Position numbers and translations under genes: made by a program. The notes below the pieces were generated by a model. It saw only the letters and a program-made list of their open reading frames with translations, did not search any database and was not told the DNA's origin. Positions 52,674 through 63,775 of a DNA stretch of 64,000 nt are shown piece after piece. The stretch spans positions 1 to 64,000 of the forward strand of contig JAODUO010000545.1 in assembly GCA_025642075.2 (NCBI GenBank), given 5' to 3'. The stretch comes from Ridgeia piscesae. Its lineage: Eukaryota; Annelida; Polychaeta; Sabellida; Siboglinidae. Positions within the stretch are counted from its first letter, which is position 1. The number at the start of each line of letters is the position of its first letter.

Positions 52674-55600
52674 TTATCTCAGCAAATTTTGAATAGTTCC
52701 TTGGCAACTGAGTCCAGTGTACTGACCAAGGATATCAGCCAGGATGTGGAAGCGATCGGACCCAAACAGCATGTGTGTCTTGTGATCAGCGTCATGCACA
52801 ACAATGGTGGGAGCCCCAAAAGCCTGCAGCAGATTTACAATAATTTATACGCAGTACATCAAATGTCACAGTCAGAGTTTTGGTAAGTAAGGTAAAGCTA
52901 TGAGTTCAGACTGTGAGATAGTTTATTTCTAGATATAATGTGTATAATATAAAAAGCATCATCACTGTCAATACTGATTAGTATGATTAACCATTTTGCG
53001 TGAACTTGTGCTAAAGAATGATGGTAGCTAAGATGGCAACTCAGCCCAGGAAGAATGTTACTCTATAATTTTATATAGACTTCTAAGCTGTATATATTTT
53101 CTAGAACAGCTGTTTCTTCTGCTATTCATTGTAATTTTCTCAATATTTAACATTTAAGGGAATTATTGAATGTCTATATTTGCGGATTATCTTGAGTTTT
53201 TAGAACACGTTTGATATACACAACAATGTATGCTGTTAAAATAAAACATATATTACTATAAATTATATTATTACTATTCTTATTTTATTACAGTATCATG
53301 AAGCTGCTGACAGCACATATCATTACGTTTAGTCACATATGCATCACATTTACTACAATGATCACAACAAAAGCTGGCACACCAAACAAAACCAAATGAG
53401 CAGTTGGCTATGTGAATTATAATAAGAAGAAGATTTATAAAGCACCATCAATCTAGAAATATCCATTTGGAGGCGCTGTACATGACTATGTATACATGTG
53501 TCATAGAATTATAATATTAAATTTGTTAAGGTAAATACAATACATAAAATAATAAAAAGTTATAGTAATAAATAATAAAATAAATAAGTTAGGTAAAGAT
53601 AATTATTAAAATAAATGGTATATTGATAATAAAATAATGAATACAATATTTTGTAAAATAATAAAGGCAGTTTAATATAATAAAAGTCTCCAACTGAGAG
53701 ATGTCTACACAGTGCTACTTACACCGTGGTCCAATGCTTCCTCTGTGTACAACTTCAGTCTGTTCTTCACAGCGCCATCCTCACAAGATGATACTAAACT
53801 TGCTATAAGTGATTCACTCAAACCAGCACGAGCTGCTGCCTGGATAAAAGCATAACAATCAGGAACATTACCAGTACAGTGTACTAGTGTACTAGTGTAC
53901 TAGTGTACTAGTGTACTAGTGTACTAGTGTACCGGTGTACCGGTGTACCAGTGTACCAGTGTACCAGTGTACAAGTGTACAAGTGTACAAGTGTACAAGT
54001 GTACTAGTGTACTAGTGTACTAGAGTACTAGTGTACCAGTGTACCAGTGTACAAGTGTACAAGTGTACTAGTGTACTAGTGTACTAGTGTACTAGTGTAC
54101 TAGAGTACCAGTGTACCAGTGTACCAGTGTACCAGTGTACAAGTGTACTAGTGTACTAGTGTACTAGTGTACTAGAGTACTAGTGTACTAGAGTACCAGT
54201 GTACCAGTGTACAAGTGTACAAGTGTACAAGTGTACAAGTGTACAAGTGTACTAGTGTACTAGAGTACTAGAGTACTAGTGTACTAGTGTACTAGTGTAC
54301 TAGTGTACTAGAGTACTAGAGTACTAGAGTACTAGTGTACTAGTGTACTAGTGTACTAGAGTACTAGTGTACCAGAGTACCAGTGTACCAGTGTACCAGT
54401 GTACCAGTGTACCAGAGTACCAGAGTACCAGTGTACCAGTGTACCAGTGTACCAGTGTACCAGTGTACCAGAGTACCAGTGTACCAGTGTACCAGTGTAC
54501 CAGTGTACTAGAGTACTAGTGTACTAGAGTACTAGTGTACTAGTGTACTAGAGTACTAGTGTACTAGTGTACTAGTGTACTAGAGTACCAGTGTACCAGT
54601 GTACCAGTGTACCAGTGTACCAGTGTACCAGAGTACCAGTGTACCAGTGTACCAGAGTACCAGTGTACCAGAGTACCAGTGTACCAGTGTACCAGTGTAC
54701 CAGTGTACCAGAGTACCAGAGTACCAGAGTACCAGAGTACCAGTGTACCAGTGTACCAGTGTACCAGAGTACCAGAGTACCAGTGTACCAGTGTACCAGT
54801 GTACCAGTGTACCAGTGTACCAGTGTACCAGTGTACCAGTGTACCAGTGTACCAGTGTACCAGTGTACCAGTGTACCAGTGTACTGTGTGGTTCGGTACT
54901 GTATTGTACGGTACAGTACTACGGTACTACTGTACTGTACTGTCAGGTGGTGTGCTTTTATATAATTTAGGTTCCCAAAAATGAACAACAGAAAACACCT
55001 AAATTAAGTTACTACACATTTTAAAACCTTACCATAACTTAGTTGAAAAAGCTCATTGTAACCATTTAATTTAATAGTAAAAATCACACATGCCTTACAA
55101 ATAATCTGGCCCAAGCGATAACTGTGATGATTTTAATGTCACTATTATCTCAGATATTAAATGTACTGAGAACAAGAATATGTTATCCAACCTACCTCAG
55201 TAAGAGCATCTGTCTCTTGCAAGTTTTGATCCTTCAGATAAAAACAAATGGTAAATGACAGTGACACTGACGGATACGTTCTTCTACCTAAGAATTAACA
55301 GCCCAAAATAACTGCAAACTGGCTGTGATTATTTAGAAAACTGCTTTTAATTTGCTATAAGTTCTACTCAAGAACAACATATTTCCATTTAAACTATGCA
55401 AAAATTGATTTATTATGATTTTTAATATTCTATGAGCACAATAGCATTAACACAGTTCGTATTTAGTAAGTGAGTAGACAAATCTGCAAAACCAGAACCT
55501 TTTGTTTTTCTTTAAAATCAAATTACTTAATTCATGATATCATATATACCTGATATATGACAACTAGAACATTTCTAAAATTTGCACCACAAAAAATTGC

Positions 55601-56143
55601 ATGTGTTATTATAATTACCCTAAATTTATCTTATGAAACTACACTCAGACAGTACTTTAAAAAAAAATATTGCTAATAGAGTAAAGAGACTCTATTTCAG
55701 ACATCACAACGACATGACAACACTTATCATAATACATGTACCTCGGTACTTCAATTCTACTTCCCGGCTCACATGCAGGAAGCTTTCCACAATGTTTCTA
55801 CACACGGTTTCTGGATAAATGGAGTTTCCCTATTACCTTACCTTGTTCCATAGTTGCAGCCACAACTGTCTGGATAGTTTCTCTGTGAACTGAGGTTGTC
55901 TCATATCAACAGCTGTGAGAAGACGCATTGCTGTCAGTGTGTAGCAAGGACTGAATAACATCTCCATAGGAATCTACAAATGGCAGTAGTTGCTGTACAG
56001 TTGTTTGTTTTTACTTGCTCTCCGCTATTCATAGGAGGATCAAATATTGTCACCTCTTGGCTCTTGCACAGTGTTGGTTTCCAGACTTACTGTGTGTGTG
56101 GTGTGGTGTGTGTGTGTGTGTGGTGTGGTGTGTGTGTGTGTGT

Positions 56144-56184
<41 letters not shown>

Positions 56185-56246
56185 GGTGTGTGGGTGTGGT
56201 GTGTGTGTGTGTGGTGTGTGTGGTGTGGTGTGGTGTGGTGTGGTGT

Positions 56247-56289
<43 letters not shown>

Positions 56290-56339
56290 GTGTGTGGTGT
56301 GGGGTGTGTGTGTGTGGTGTGTGTGTGTGGTGTGTGTGT

Positions 56340-56379
<40 letters not shown>

Positions 56380-56390
56380 TGTGTGTGTGT

Positions 56391-56425
<35 letters not shown>

Positions 56426-58434
56426 TGTGGTGTGGTGTGGTGTGGTGTGGTGTGGTGTGGTGTGGTGTGGTGTGGTGTGGTGTGGTGTGGTGTGGTGTGG
56501 TGTGGTGTGGTGTGTGTGTGTGTGTGTTCATGCATCTGTGTGCATGCGCGTGTGTGTGTATGTATGTGTGCACTCCTGCACTTGTGTGTGTCTGTAATAA
56601 CTACGGTATAATTGTGTGTCTGTTCTTGTGAGTATGTGTCCATGCGTGCGTGCTTGCATGCAAGTTGACTCTGACATAGTATAACTGTGTATTATGACGA
56701 ATGCATGAAGCAAGGTCATGAAGCCATGATGGCATGCATACCGAGGGTATGCGCAGTGGCACTTGAAAGTGATTTCTGCACCGGGCCAAGTCTTGCACAA
56801 TGTAAGCCGCCTTGTTAGGGATAACCCCTGGTGGCTGGTTCCCTTCGGGGAAGAAACGTGCAGCTTTAGATCATAGTCAACATAATAAACTATATGGCTG
56901 CTGTTGACAACTATGTCTCAGTTATTGCATAATTATTGCTCATCAGATCTCATCAACTGGTGATCAGGTAATCTTATCGCTGTCAATTGTTTTAGTTTCT
57001 TTAAAGTTCAGAAAGCCAGGAATTGTAAGTATACCGGGTAGTTAGTATTTTAGTTACCATGCATGATTTGTTCACTCTCACAAATTGCTCACTCTTGGCA
57101 ATAACCGTGACATCTTACTGAATATCACGTTAGAAACACCAAATTAATTACATATTTCATAACATTGTTTTCTAAGAATTAGATTACTAAGAAGTTTCTT
57201 GAAATTGTTTGTACTTAATGAACAATGTAGTAGCACTTACACAATACTAGTAATTGCAAAAATCAATTATTGTGGCCAAAGCATACTTCATGTTTTATTT
57301 ATTAGCATATGCATGCAATTAATTTTAGTATTAACCATAGGAAAGTTAAAGAATAGCAACATACAGTTGATTTAGCAATGAGCTCTTTGCTTCATTGTAA
57401 ACATCATAGAATACAGTAAACAAAACATACCGTGTCAGAATTTCTAGGTAACTTCAAAATGATATAGTAATCATAGTACCTTGTATACAACATAGGTGAA
57501 CAGTCACAATGATGACAAATCAAGATATTACCTGACGCTTTCATTATTGCACCAAGGAAGAATGGCTTCAATTTCAAATCCATGTTCCATTTTGTCTGAT
57601 ACCGTAGAAGAACCTAAAATTATTGACAACATTACCAACCTGATGAAAACTATAACCTCACCAAATGTTACATATAAAGACATGTGAATGCTAGGACTAC
57701 AGCATCTATTGGTCCTGTGAATATCTCATGTACCTGGTAACTTTTATATAATATCGTTACAAAATTACATTATTATAATTATATATCATGTTATAATATT
57801 ATAGTACATGTTAGTCATGTACAGTGTAATATAAACAACATTTCATATACACAGGTAACAACAGTACATCTTAAAACAAATCCCCGATGGCGATGGTTAT
57901 GCCCCATGACTGATTGTAAAAAAAAAATACAGAAATACGAAAGACAGAGAGATGTAGACTTGACTGTTCATTGGGTTGATAAGTCCTTAGCTTAGGAGTG
58001 CGCAGACAAGTTTTCATTTATTATCGCTCACATCAATAGCGGTTATAACAAGTGCACGTGTTCATGAGCTGTGACATGCCAACAGCGACAACCATAACGA
58101 TACGACGCAATGCAGTTATCATTGCAAACAGCAAACTTGGATTCATTAAAAGAAACGTAAAATCTATTCCCAGTCCATCAAGACTATGCCTATTGAAGTC
58201 TGGTCCGCCCACACCTCGAGAGTCGAGTACTGCTGCCCGGTGTGGGAACACACCAGTAGAACAGGTCTACAGGGGAAAGATTAATGATCTAACTCTGTGG
58301 TGATGCCCCAGTAGAGGTTTTGCATTACAACATAACAGAAACAGAAACAGAAAATGCACCTCAAATGCAATCCATGAATATGGTGAAACAACATCGTAAA
58401 ATAGCTCAACCGTTTTCTTGACAGGTGACGCCAT
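52674..58434 (-). CDS. GSTK1: Glutathione S-transferase kappa (GSTK1-like)
   Basis: Seven exons join in exact phase: 58434-58360, 57613-57532, 56842-56742, 55973-55842, 55231-55196, 53839-53723 and 52823-52674 (stop TAA). They total 693 nt and 230 residues, against 226 in human GSTK1. The N-terminus has VELFYDVVSPYSWIAFE with the catalytic Ser of the SPYSW motif at residue 17. It is followed by LRYQTKWNMDLKLKPFF, GNQPPGVIPNK, then LTAMRLLTAV and AARAGLSESL. The end has AFGAPTIVV (cis-Pro186) and MLFGSDR (Ser203-Asp204, the glutathione gamma-Glu site). This DsbA-like thioredoxin-fold enzyme conjugates glutathione to haloarenes and reduces peroxides in mitochondria and peroxisomes. The C-terminus ends NLLR, not a PTS1 tripeptide such as ARL in human, so peroxisomal import is not supported. 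Introns carry large minisatellites, and a LINE tail abuts the exon 1 donor. Confidence 0.92.
53415..53695 (-). mobile_element. Inverted copy of the L2/CR1-like LINE 3' end
   Basis: It is the reverse complement of the 44525-44820 sequence: AATAAGAAGAAGATTTATAA, then AATATCCATTTGGAGGCGCT, then TGTACATGA and the AT-rich body. It sits in the last intron of the GSTK1-like gene. Confidence 0.65.
53872..54886. repeat. 8-bp minisatellite AGTGTACY, about 127 units
   Basis: A continuous 1-kb array of 8-mers of the form GTGTACTA, GTGTACCA, GTGTACAA or GAGTACTA/GAGTACCA. Every unit contains the palindrome GTAC. Variants occur in blocks rather than at random. The array lies in the intron between GSTK1 exons 5 and 6 and ends about 32 nt upstream of the exon 6 acceptor. 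Confidence 0.97.
56091..56527. repeat. (TG)n / (GTGTG)n compound microsatellite
   Basis: TG dinucleotides are interspersed with GTGTG pentamers, ending in a run of about 20 pure GTGTG units (56421-56512), in the intron between GSTK1 exons 3 and 4. The open frames here are translations of the repeat. Confidence 0.96.
58060..58356 (+). mobile_element. 5'-truncated, internally deleted LINE relic
   Basis: One frame encodes NSKLGFIKRNVKSIPSPS, and another frame then gives a decayed HxxYCCPVWEHTSR segment. This is the LGF-x-RRN...VRP-x-LEYxxxVWDPHT region of a LINE reverse transcriptase, with frameshifts. It joins the same 3' end as 51603-51660, closing with an ACAGAAACAGAAA tail. It lies in intron 1 of the GSTK1-like gene, and the tail ends a few bases from the exon 1 donor at 58359. 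Confidence 0.7.
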
Positions 58435-59271
58435 TTACTTCGCGATGCCGAACAACGTATCAGATGTCGACACCAGATGTCGACACCAAAAAAAATTAAA
58501 TTAATCATCACTTGATCGCCAGACGTCACTACTGAACTGTCTGATACAGAGTCATGGTCTGGTACACCAGCGAAGATGCATTGAAATGGAGACTTGCGCT
58601 CTTGTGAAGAATATGGAAACTAGACGACGAAGTACTTATCACGCGACAATTACACAGTTGAACCTCGTTAATCCGGAGGTCTTGTTGTAGGTGTTCGTAT
58701 TAAGGAGTGTTGTGGATAAAAGAATCGTGCACCTAATTTAATAGGGTTTTATTCAAATATTGCACCAAAAAATTGTAAACTTCACATCTAGCTGCATCTT
58801 CACGGATAATTACGCAAGAACTTGTTTCCGCTACCAACATACCAACAAATTTGTAATGATCAAGATCGATCGCTCAACGTAACATTCAGATTAAGATAAC
58901 TTTAAACATGAAACACTTACAAAACCGATAGTCTTTTTTTTGTTCTGAGATATGATTTTATAGTAGGCCTAATAACCATTAGTTGGCAGCATGCTTATGA
59001 CTAAGTTGACTATATGTGGAATCTGCTATTTATTAAAACATAGTCACATAAAAGTTAGTCTACTGTGGTCAGCGGTGCATCTGGGATGTGTGAAGCAAAA
59101 ATGTTAGAGCATGTAAAAGCATGCTTACTTTACCAAATGAAATAGAGGCACAATTCTTTATTAAAATATGTATTTCCAAGGCTAATGACCCAATTCAAGT
59201 ATTTCATTACGTTAAAGGATCTGCCATAATTCCAGGTCGACACAGATTTATGGCCTGTGATTGATAACTAC
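58435..59271. other. Upstream region of GSTK1-like gene
   Basis: No coding exon is supported. A small direct duplication CAGATGTCGACACC lies about 25-45 nt upstream of the start codon. The promoter of the GSTK1-like gene is expected here. Confidence 0.4.
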
Positions 59272-59544
59272 CTGTATTTGTTCTGATACGTAGCTAAAAT
59301 ATATGGGATGTCGTTGAGGTAATGCCAAATATAGACCTGTAACGGTGGATTTCAAAGGCAACATCATCCTAGTAACTAGTGGCTGGTTTATTTGCTCTTT
59401 GTCGCTGGTAGAGAGCACCATTGTTAGCAACGATGTGAACATCCATCGGACTTTGCATGGCATTTCGTGTTTGCTCGTTACTGGTCGTGATGCAATTTCC
59501 CCGACTTGTTCATAGCCCATTGGGGTGAACTCTATTCGGGCAGG
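59272..59544 (-). CDS. Candidate 91-codon internal exon of an unidentified gene
   Basis: The - strand is open for 273 nt between an acceptor TTTATAG and a donor ATACAG|GTAGTT, with phase 0 at both ends. If the donor is skipped the frame stops at 59250-59248, after VVINHRP. The translation looks protein-like, with evenly spread hydrophobic residues. Examples are EMPCKVRWMFTSLLTMVL and TVTGLYLALPQRHPIYFSY. I do not recognise the family. It lies upstream of the GSTK1-like gene on the same strand, with no partner exon found. A transposon-derived or pseudogene exon is possible. Confidence 0.35.
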
Positions 59545-59557
59545 CTATAAATTATTA

Positions 59558-59559
<2 letters not shown>

Positions 59560-59642
<83 letters not shown>
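59560..59642. repeat. (TA)n microsatellite
   Basis: TA dinucleotide array of about 80 bp immediately upstream of the candidate exon's acceptor. Confidence 0.95.
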
Positions 59643-59645
<3 letters not shown>

Positions 59646-60480
59646 ATATTTTCTTTTCAGGATCGTCAGAAGTTCATATTAGTGATGTTCGATCATGGGC
59701 CTCTATAAACCGACTCTTTAATTAATGGAATCCATGTTACCATTACACTCTTTTCGACAAGCTGGATTAGTTTATAAACCAAATGTTGACGAATTTCTGT
59801 GAATAAGTTTGTTCTTTGGTTCACCTATGTTTTGACCGAACACATTTACCACGCAAAGGTGTTTTTAACGGGGCAGGTTACGATAGGTTATGCAGAAATT
59901 AGGAAATTTGTCACGAAAACATAACATGTTGCATCAACAAAGGACTGTTACAAAAAAATCGATAGCAACAGAAACGCTGATGTTTTTAAACTGCGATTTA
60001 AAGAACTCTCGATTTACATTGTGTATTCTTGTTAATATATAACTATTAATTAATTATTAAAATAAAATAAAAAAATAGTTTTCATTTTCTTTAATTTCAC
60101 ATTGGCTAATACTTATGTACACACGTATGCATTGGTGGGTTATCGTTATAACGCTGATGATAATTTTGACCGTGGATAATATTCAGCGTCCGTGTACTGA
60201 ACAATTACCAGTTCTTTGTCCCATTGGTATAACGAAAATTTGTCGTGAATTTGCCTAATATCAAGACTTGCTAATTTCTTCGTTTCGATAATTGGAGTTC
60301 GTCGATAACGAAGCAGTTGGTTTATTTGAAACCCACAGCCGCCTGGATATGCTCTGTGCGTGTTCGTGTTTTAACACACACGTTCATCAAATTCAAATTG
60401 AAAGAAACATACCAGGCATTACTACTTGTACGATGGATGAAGTAAGTGATGTTACATATCTTCTAAGGGAACTATCAATG
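59643..60480. other. AT-rich stretch without a recognisable gene
   Basis: One + strand open frame starts at 60292, but most of its length is the CACT repeat. The unique first 60 codons show no known motif. Confidence 0.4.
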
Positions 60481-60492
60481 TTGCTCTCTCAC

Positions 60493-61570
60493 TGTCACTC
60501 ACTCACTCACTCACTCACTCACTCACTCACTCACTCACTCACTCACTCACTCACTCACTCACTCACTCACTCACTCACTCACCCACTCACTCACTCACGC
60601 ACGCACGCACGCACGCACCCACTCGCCCACTCACTCACTCGCTCACGCACTCACTCACCCACCCAACCGCTCACGCACGCACGCACGAACTGACCTATCC
60701 ACTCACCCACTCACTCACTCACTCGCTCGCTCGCTCGCTCGCTCGCTCGCTCGCTCGCTCGCTCGCTCGCTCGCTCGCTCGCTCGCTCGCCCGCTCACTC
60801 ACTCACTCACTCACTCACTCACTCACTCACTCACTCATTCATTCATTCACTCACTCACTCACTCACTCACTCGCCCATTCATTCACTCGCCCACTCACCC
60901 ACCGACTCAACCACCAACCCAATCACTCTCACACCCATCCACCCACTCGCCTACTCACTCACGCACGCACTCGCTCATTCACGCACTCGCTCACTCGCCC
61001 ACTCACTCACTCAATCACTCGCCCACTCACTCACTCGCCCACTCACTCACGCACTCACTCACCCACCCAACCGCTCACGCACGCACGCACGCACGAACTG
61101 ACCCACCCACTCACCCAATCACTCTCTCACTCACTCGCCCGCTCACTCACTCACTTACTCAGTCACTCACTCACTCACTCGCCCACTCACTCAATCGCCC
61201 ACTCACTCAATCGCCCACTCACTCACGCACTCATTCACGCACTCATTCACGCACTCATTCACGCACACAGTAACCCATCCACCCTCTCACTCACACAATC
61301 ACGCACTCGCCCACTCACCCACCCACATAACCACCAACCCACTCACTCTCACACCCATCCACCCACTCGCCTACTCATTCACGCACGCGCTCACTCGCCC
61401 ACTCACTCAATCACTCGCCCAATCACACACCCACCCACATAAGCACCAACCCATTCACTCTCACACCCACCCACCCACCTACCCACCCACTCGCCTACTC
61501 ACTTACCAGATCACTCATTCACCCACACACCCATCCACTCCCCCACCCACTTACTCATTCACTCTTACTT
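60493..61570. repeat. 1.08-kb tetranucleotide satellite (CACT/CGCT/CGCA/CCCA mix)
   Basis: The array begins as pure CACT, has a pure CGCT core at 60718-60792 and blocks of CGCA. It then becomes an irregular mosaic of CACT, CGCC, CACC and CATT tetramers up to 61570. Longer blocks recur, such as ACCCACCCAACCGCTCACGC at about 60656 and 61060, which shows internal segment duplication. Confidence 0.95.
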
Positions 61571-62880
61571 CAGTCTTCTTCCCTCCCGGTATAGCGCACA
61601 AGGCGCAAACACTTCTCCATCCAGAACGGCTGAGTCAGCCCACTTCAGTTCCGATCTTCCCTATCTTCTTCAGGGGTTCATCGCCGTCTTCCCAGCGGTC
61701 TGTTTGTTCTCCCTTATCAAGATGTGGTCTATTTCAAAGCAGCACGCGAAGATTGTTTCTGACCAAACCACGAACGTCGAGTCATCCCCAGCCAGGTCGT
61801 CACCCCGTCCGTCTCCATTGTTTCACTGACGTCTGCGGCTGCCGAGAGAGTTCCCCGACAGTCGGCTGCTGTTACGGACGTAGGCCCTATCGTGTGGAGT
61901 CGCCTCACGCGCCTTCCTCCAAAACCGTTATGTCGGTTCTCAATCTTCTCGTTGACCTACCGTATCTTCCAGACTTCTGAAGCGCCTACTGTAGTAGGCC
62001 CACCTTCATCAAAAACAGTTATAGCGGTTCTCAACCTCAACGGGGCGACGGTGCATGTGAATACAGTTTACATTGATCGTGATGTAGAGAGGCGTGTGAT
62101 ATTATAGCTTTCCTTGTGCTGGTGATTATTTGAACGTATTTATTGCCTTATTTTTGTCATTGAGCACGTATGTGTGTCTTACTCGATGTTGCTTTCTGGT
62201 TTAGTGAAAACGACAATGTACTTGATGTCATTCACCATCTCCTCCTTCGCTGTCCAGTCCGTCTCCTGGTCGATCTTATGTCTGACGTCTTCAGATTCAC
62301 CAATTTTATATTGGTTCGGTGTTCTTCAAAACCACATCTTATGTTGCCCATACTATCTGAGTTATTATATCGAGAAACGACCCTGGGAAATTTGCAATAC
62401 AAACTACTGGATCGTTGCATACATACTACGATAACGACATTAGTTGATATTTGATAAGCTAATTAGTTATTATAAGTTGAATAATAATAAGTTGGTTAAT
62501 GGCATGTTTATTGGAAAAAGCTCGACAGGACCTTAAGACAACTGCCCGTTTTTGGTATATCATTAAACGTTTTCATGCAGAATATACTACGGGACTTCTA
62601 ACAAATGACTGCACGCAGGAAGAAACAACACAGAAGGCCTCGTTATGAAGATGATACGTGTATGGTGATGTTTGTTCTTTCTCTTGGTTTTGGCTTTGAT
62701 CGGTTGGTCGAAACTTCCATAGTCGAGGAAATCCCTAGATATACACACATGCTAAATCGTGCACGCTTGAATGCATATGTTACCTGGCTTGCACGCGTGC
62801 ATGTTTAGTTCGGCTAACAAGAAAGCTAATAGCGCTGCTTCACGGATAACATTGGTCATTGGAGTAACTTGTGCATACAG
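61571..62880. other. Unique sequence with no recognised gene
   Basis: The part 61620-62100 is more CG-rich. It contains a diverged direct repeat (CCAAAACCGTTATGTCGGTT near 61918 and CAAAAACAGTTATAGCGGTT near 62009). Open frames at 61753-61980 and 62170-62454 show no known motif or splice support. It could be decayed transposon sequence; that is a guess. Confidence 0.4.
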
Positions 62881-62883
62881 TAC

Positions 62884-63081
<198 letters not shown>

Positions 63082-63171
63082 ACAACGTATTTTCACAGTA
63101 GGCCTACATATGTATGTATGCATGCCTGTATATATGTATGTATGTATGCATGCATGCATGCATGCATGCAC

Positions 63172-63178
63172 GCACACA

Positions 63179-63230
<52 letters not shown>

Positions 63231-63418
63231 CACGCACGCACGCACGCACGCACACATACATACATAATATTACATAATATTACATACATTGTTTTACATA
63301 CATAGTATTACATACGTGCGTGTGTGCGTGTGTGCGTGCGTGCGTGCATGCGTGCGTGCGTGCCTGCGTGCATGCATGCATGCATGCATGCATGCATGCA
63401 TGCATGCATGCATGCATC
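63172..63418. repeat. (CGCA)n, spacer, (TGCG)n and (CATG)n arrays
   Basis: CGCA units (63172-63255) are followed by a 60-bp spacer with ACATAATATTACATA. Then come TGCG/TGTGCG units (63316-63370), which are the reverse complement of the first array, and TGCA/CATG units to 63418. Confidence 0.93.
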
Positions 63419-63510
63419 ACTACATACATCATGCATGCATCATGCATGCATCATCATCACATGCACATGCACACTACACACAGCACAAGCACGCACGCAA
63501 CAGCACACAC

Positions 63511-63742
63511 TACATACATACATAATATTACATAATATTACATACATTTTTTTACATACATAGTATTACATACGTGCGTGTGTGCGTGTGTGCGTGCGTG
63601 CGTGCGTGCATGCGTGCGTGCGTGCCTGCGTGCATGCATGCATGCATGCATGCATGCATGCATGCATGCATGCATGCATACATACATACATACATACATA
63701 CATACATACATACATACATACATACATACATACATACATACA

Positions 63743-63775
<33 letters not shown>
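63511..63775. repeat. Duplicate of the 63.26-63.41 kb block plus (CATA)n
   Basis: The spacer and TGCG/TGCA arrays of 63259-63410 recur here with a 258-bp offset. They are followed by about 25 CATA units (63678-63770). Confidence 0.93.

Noticed and set aside
54572..54988. Open frames of YQCTSVP or WYTGTLVH repeats
   Set aside because: They come from the 8-bp minisatellite, which is open in several frames because the unit lacks stops; the array lies inside a GSTK1 intron.
55980..56643. Open frames of about 200 codons rich in Cys/Val or His/Thr
   Set aside because: Translations of TG and GTGTG repeats in a GSTK1 intron.
62170..62454. A 94-codon open frame in CG-poor unique DNA
   Set aside because: An overlapping frame is open over the same stretch, there is no motif, and no splice or promoter support.
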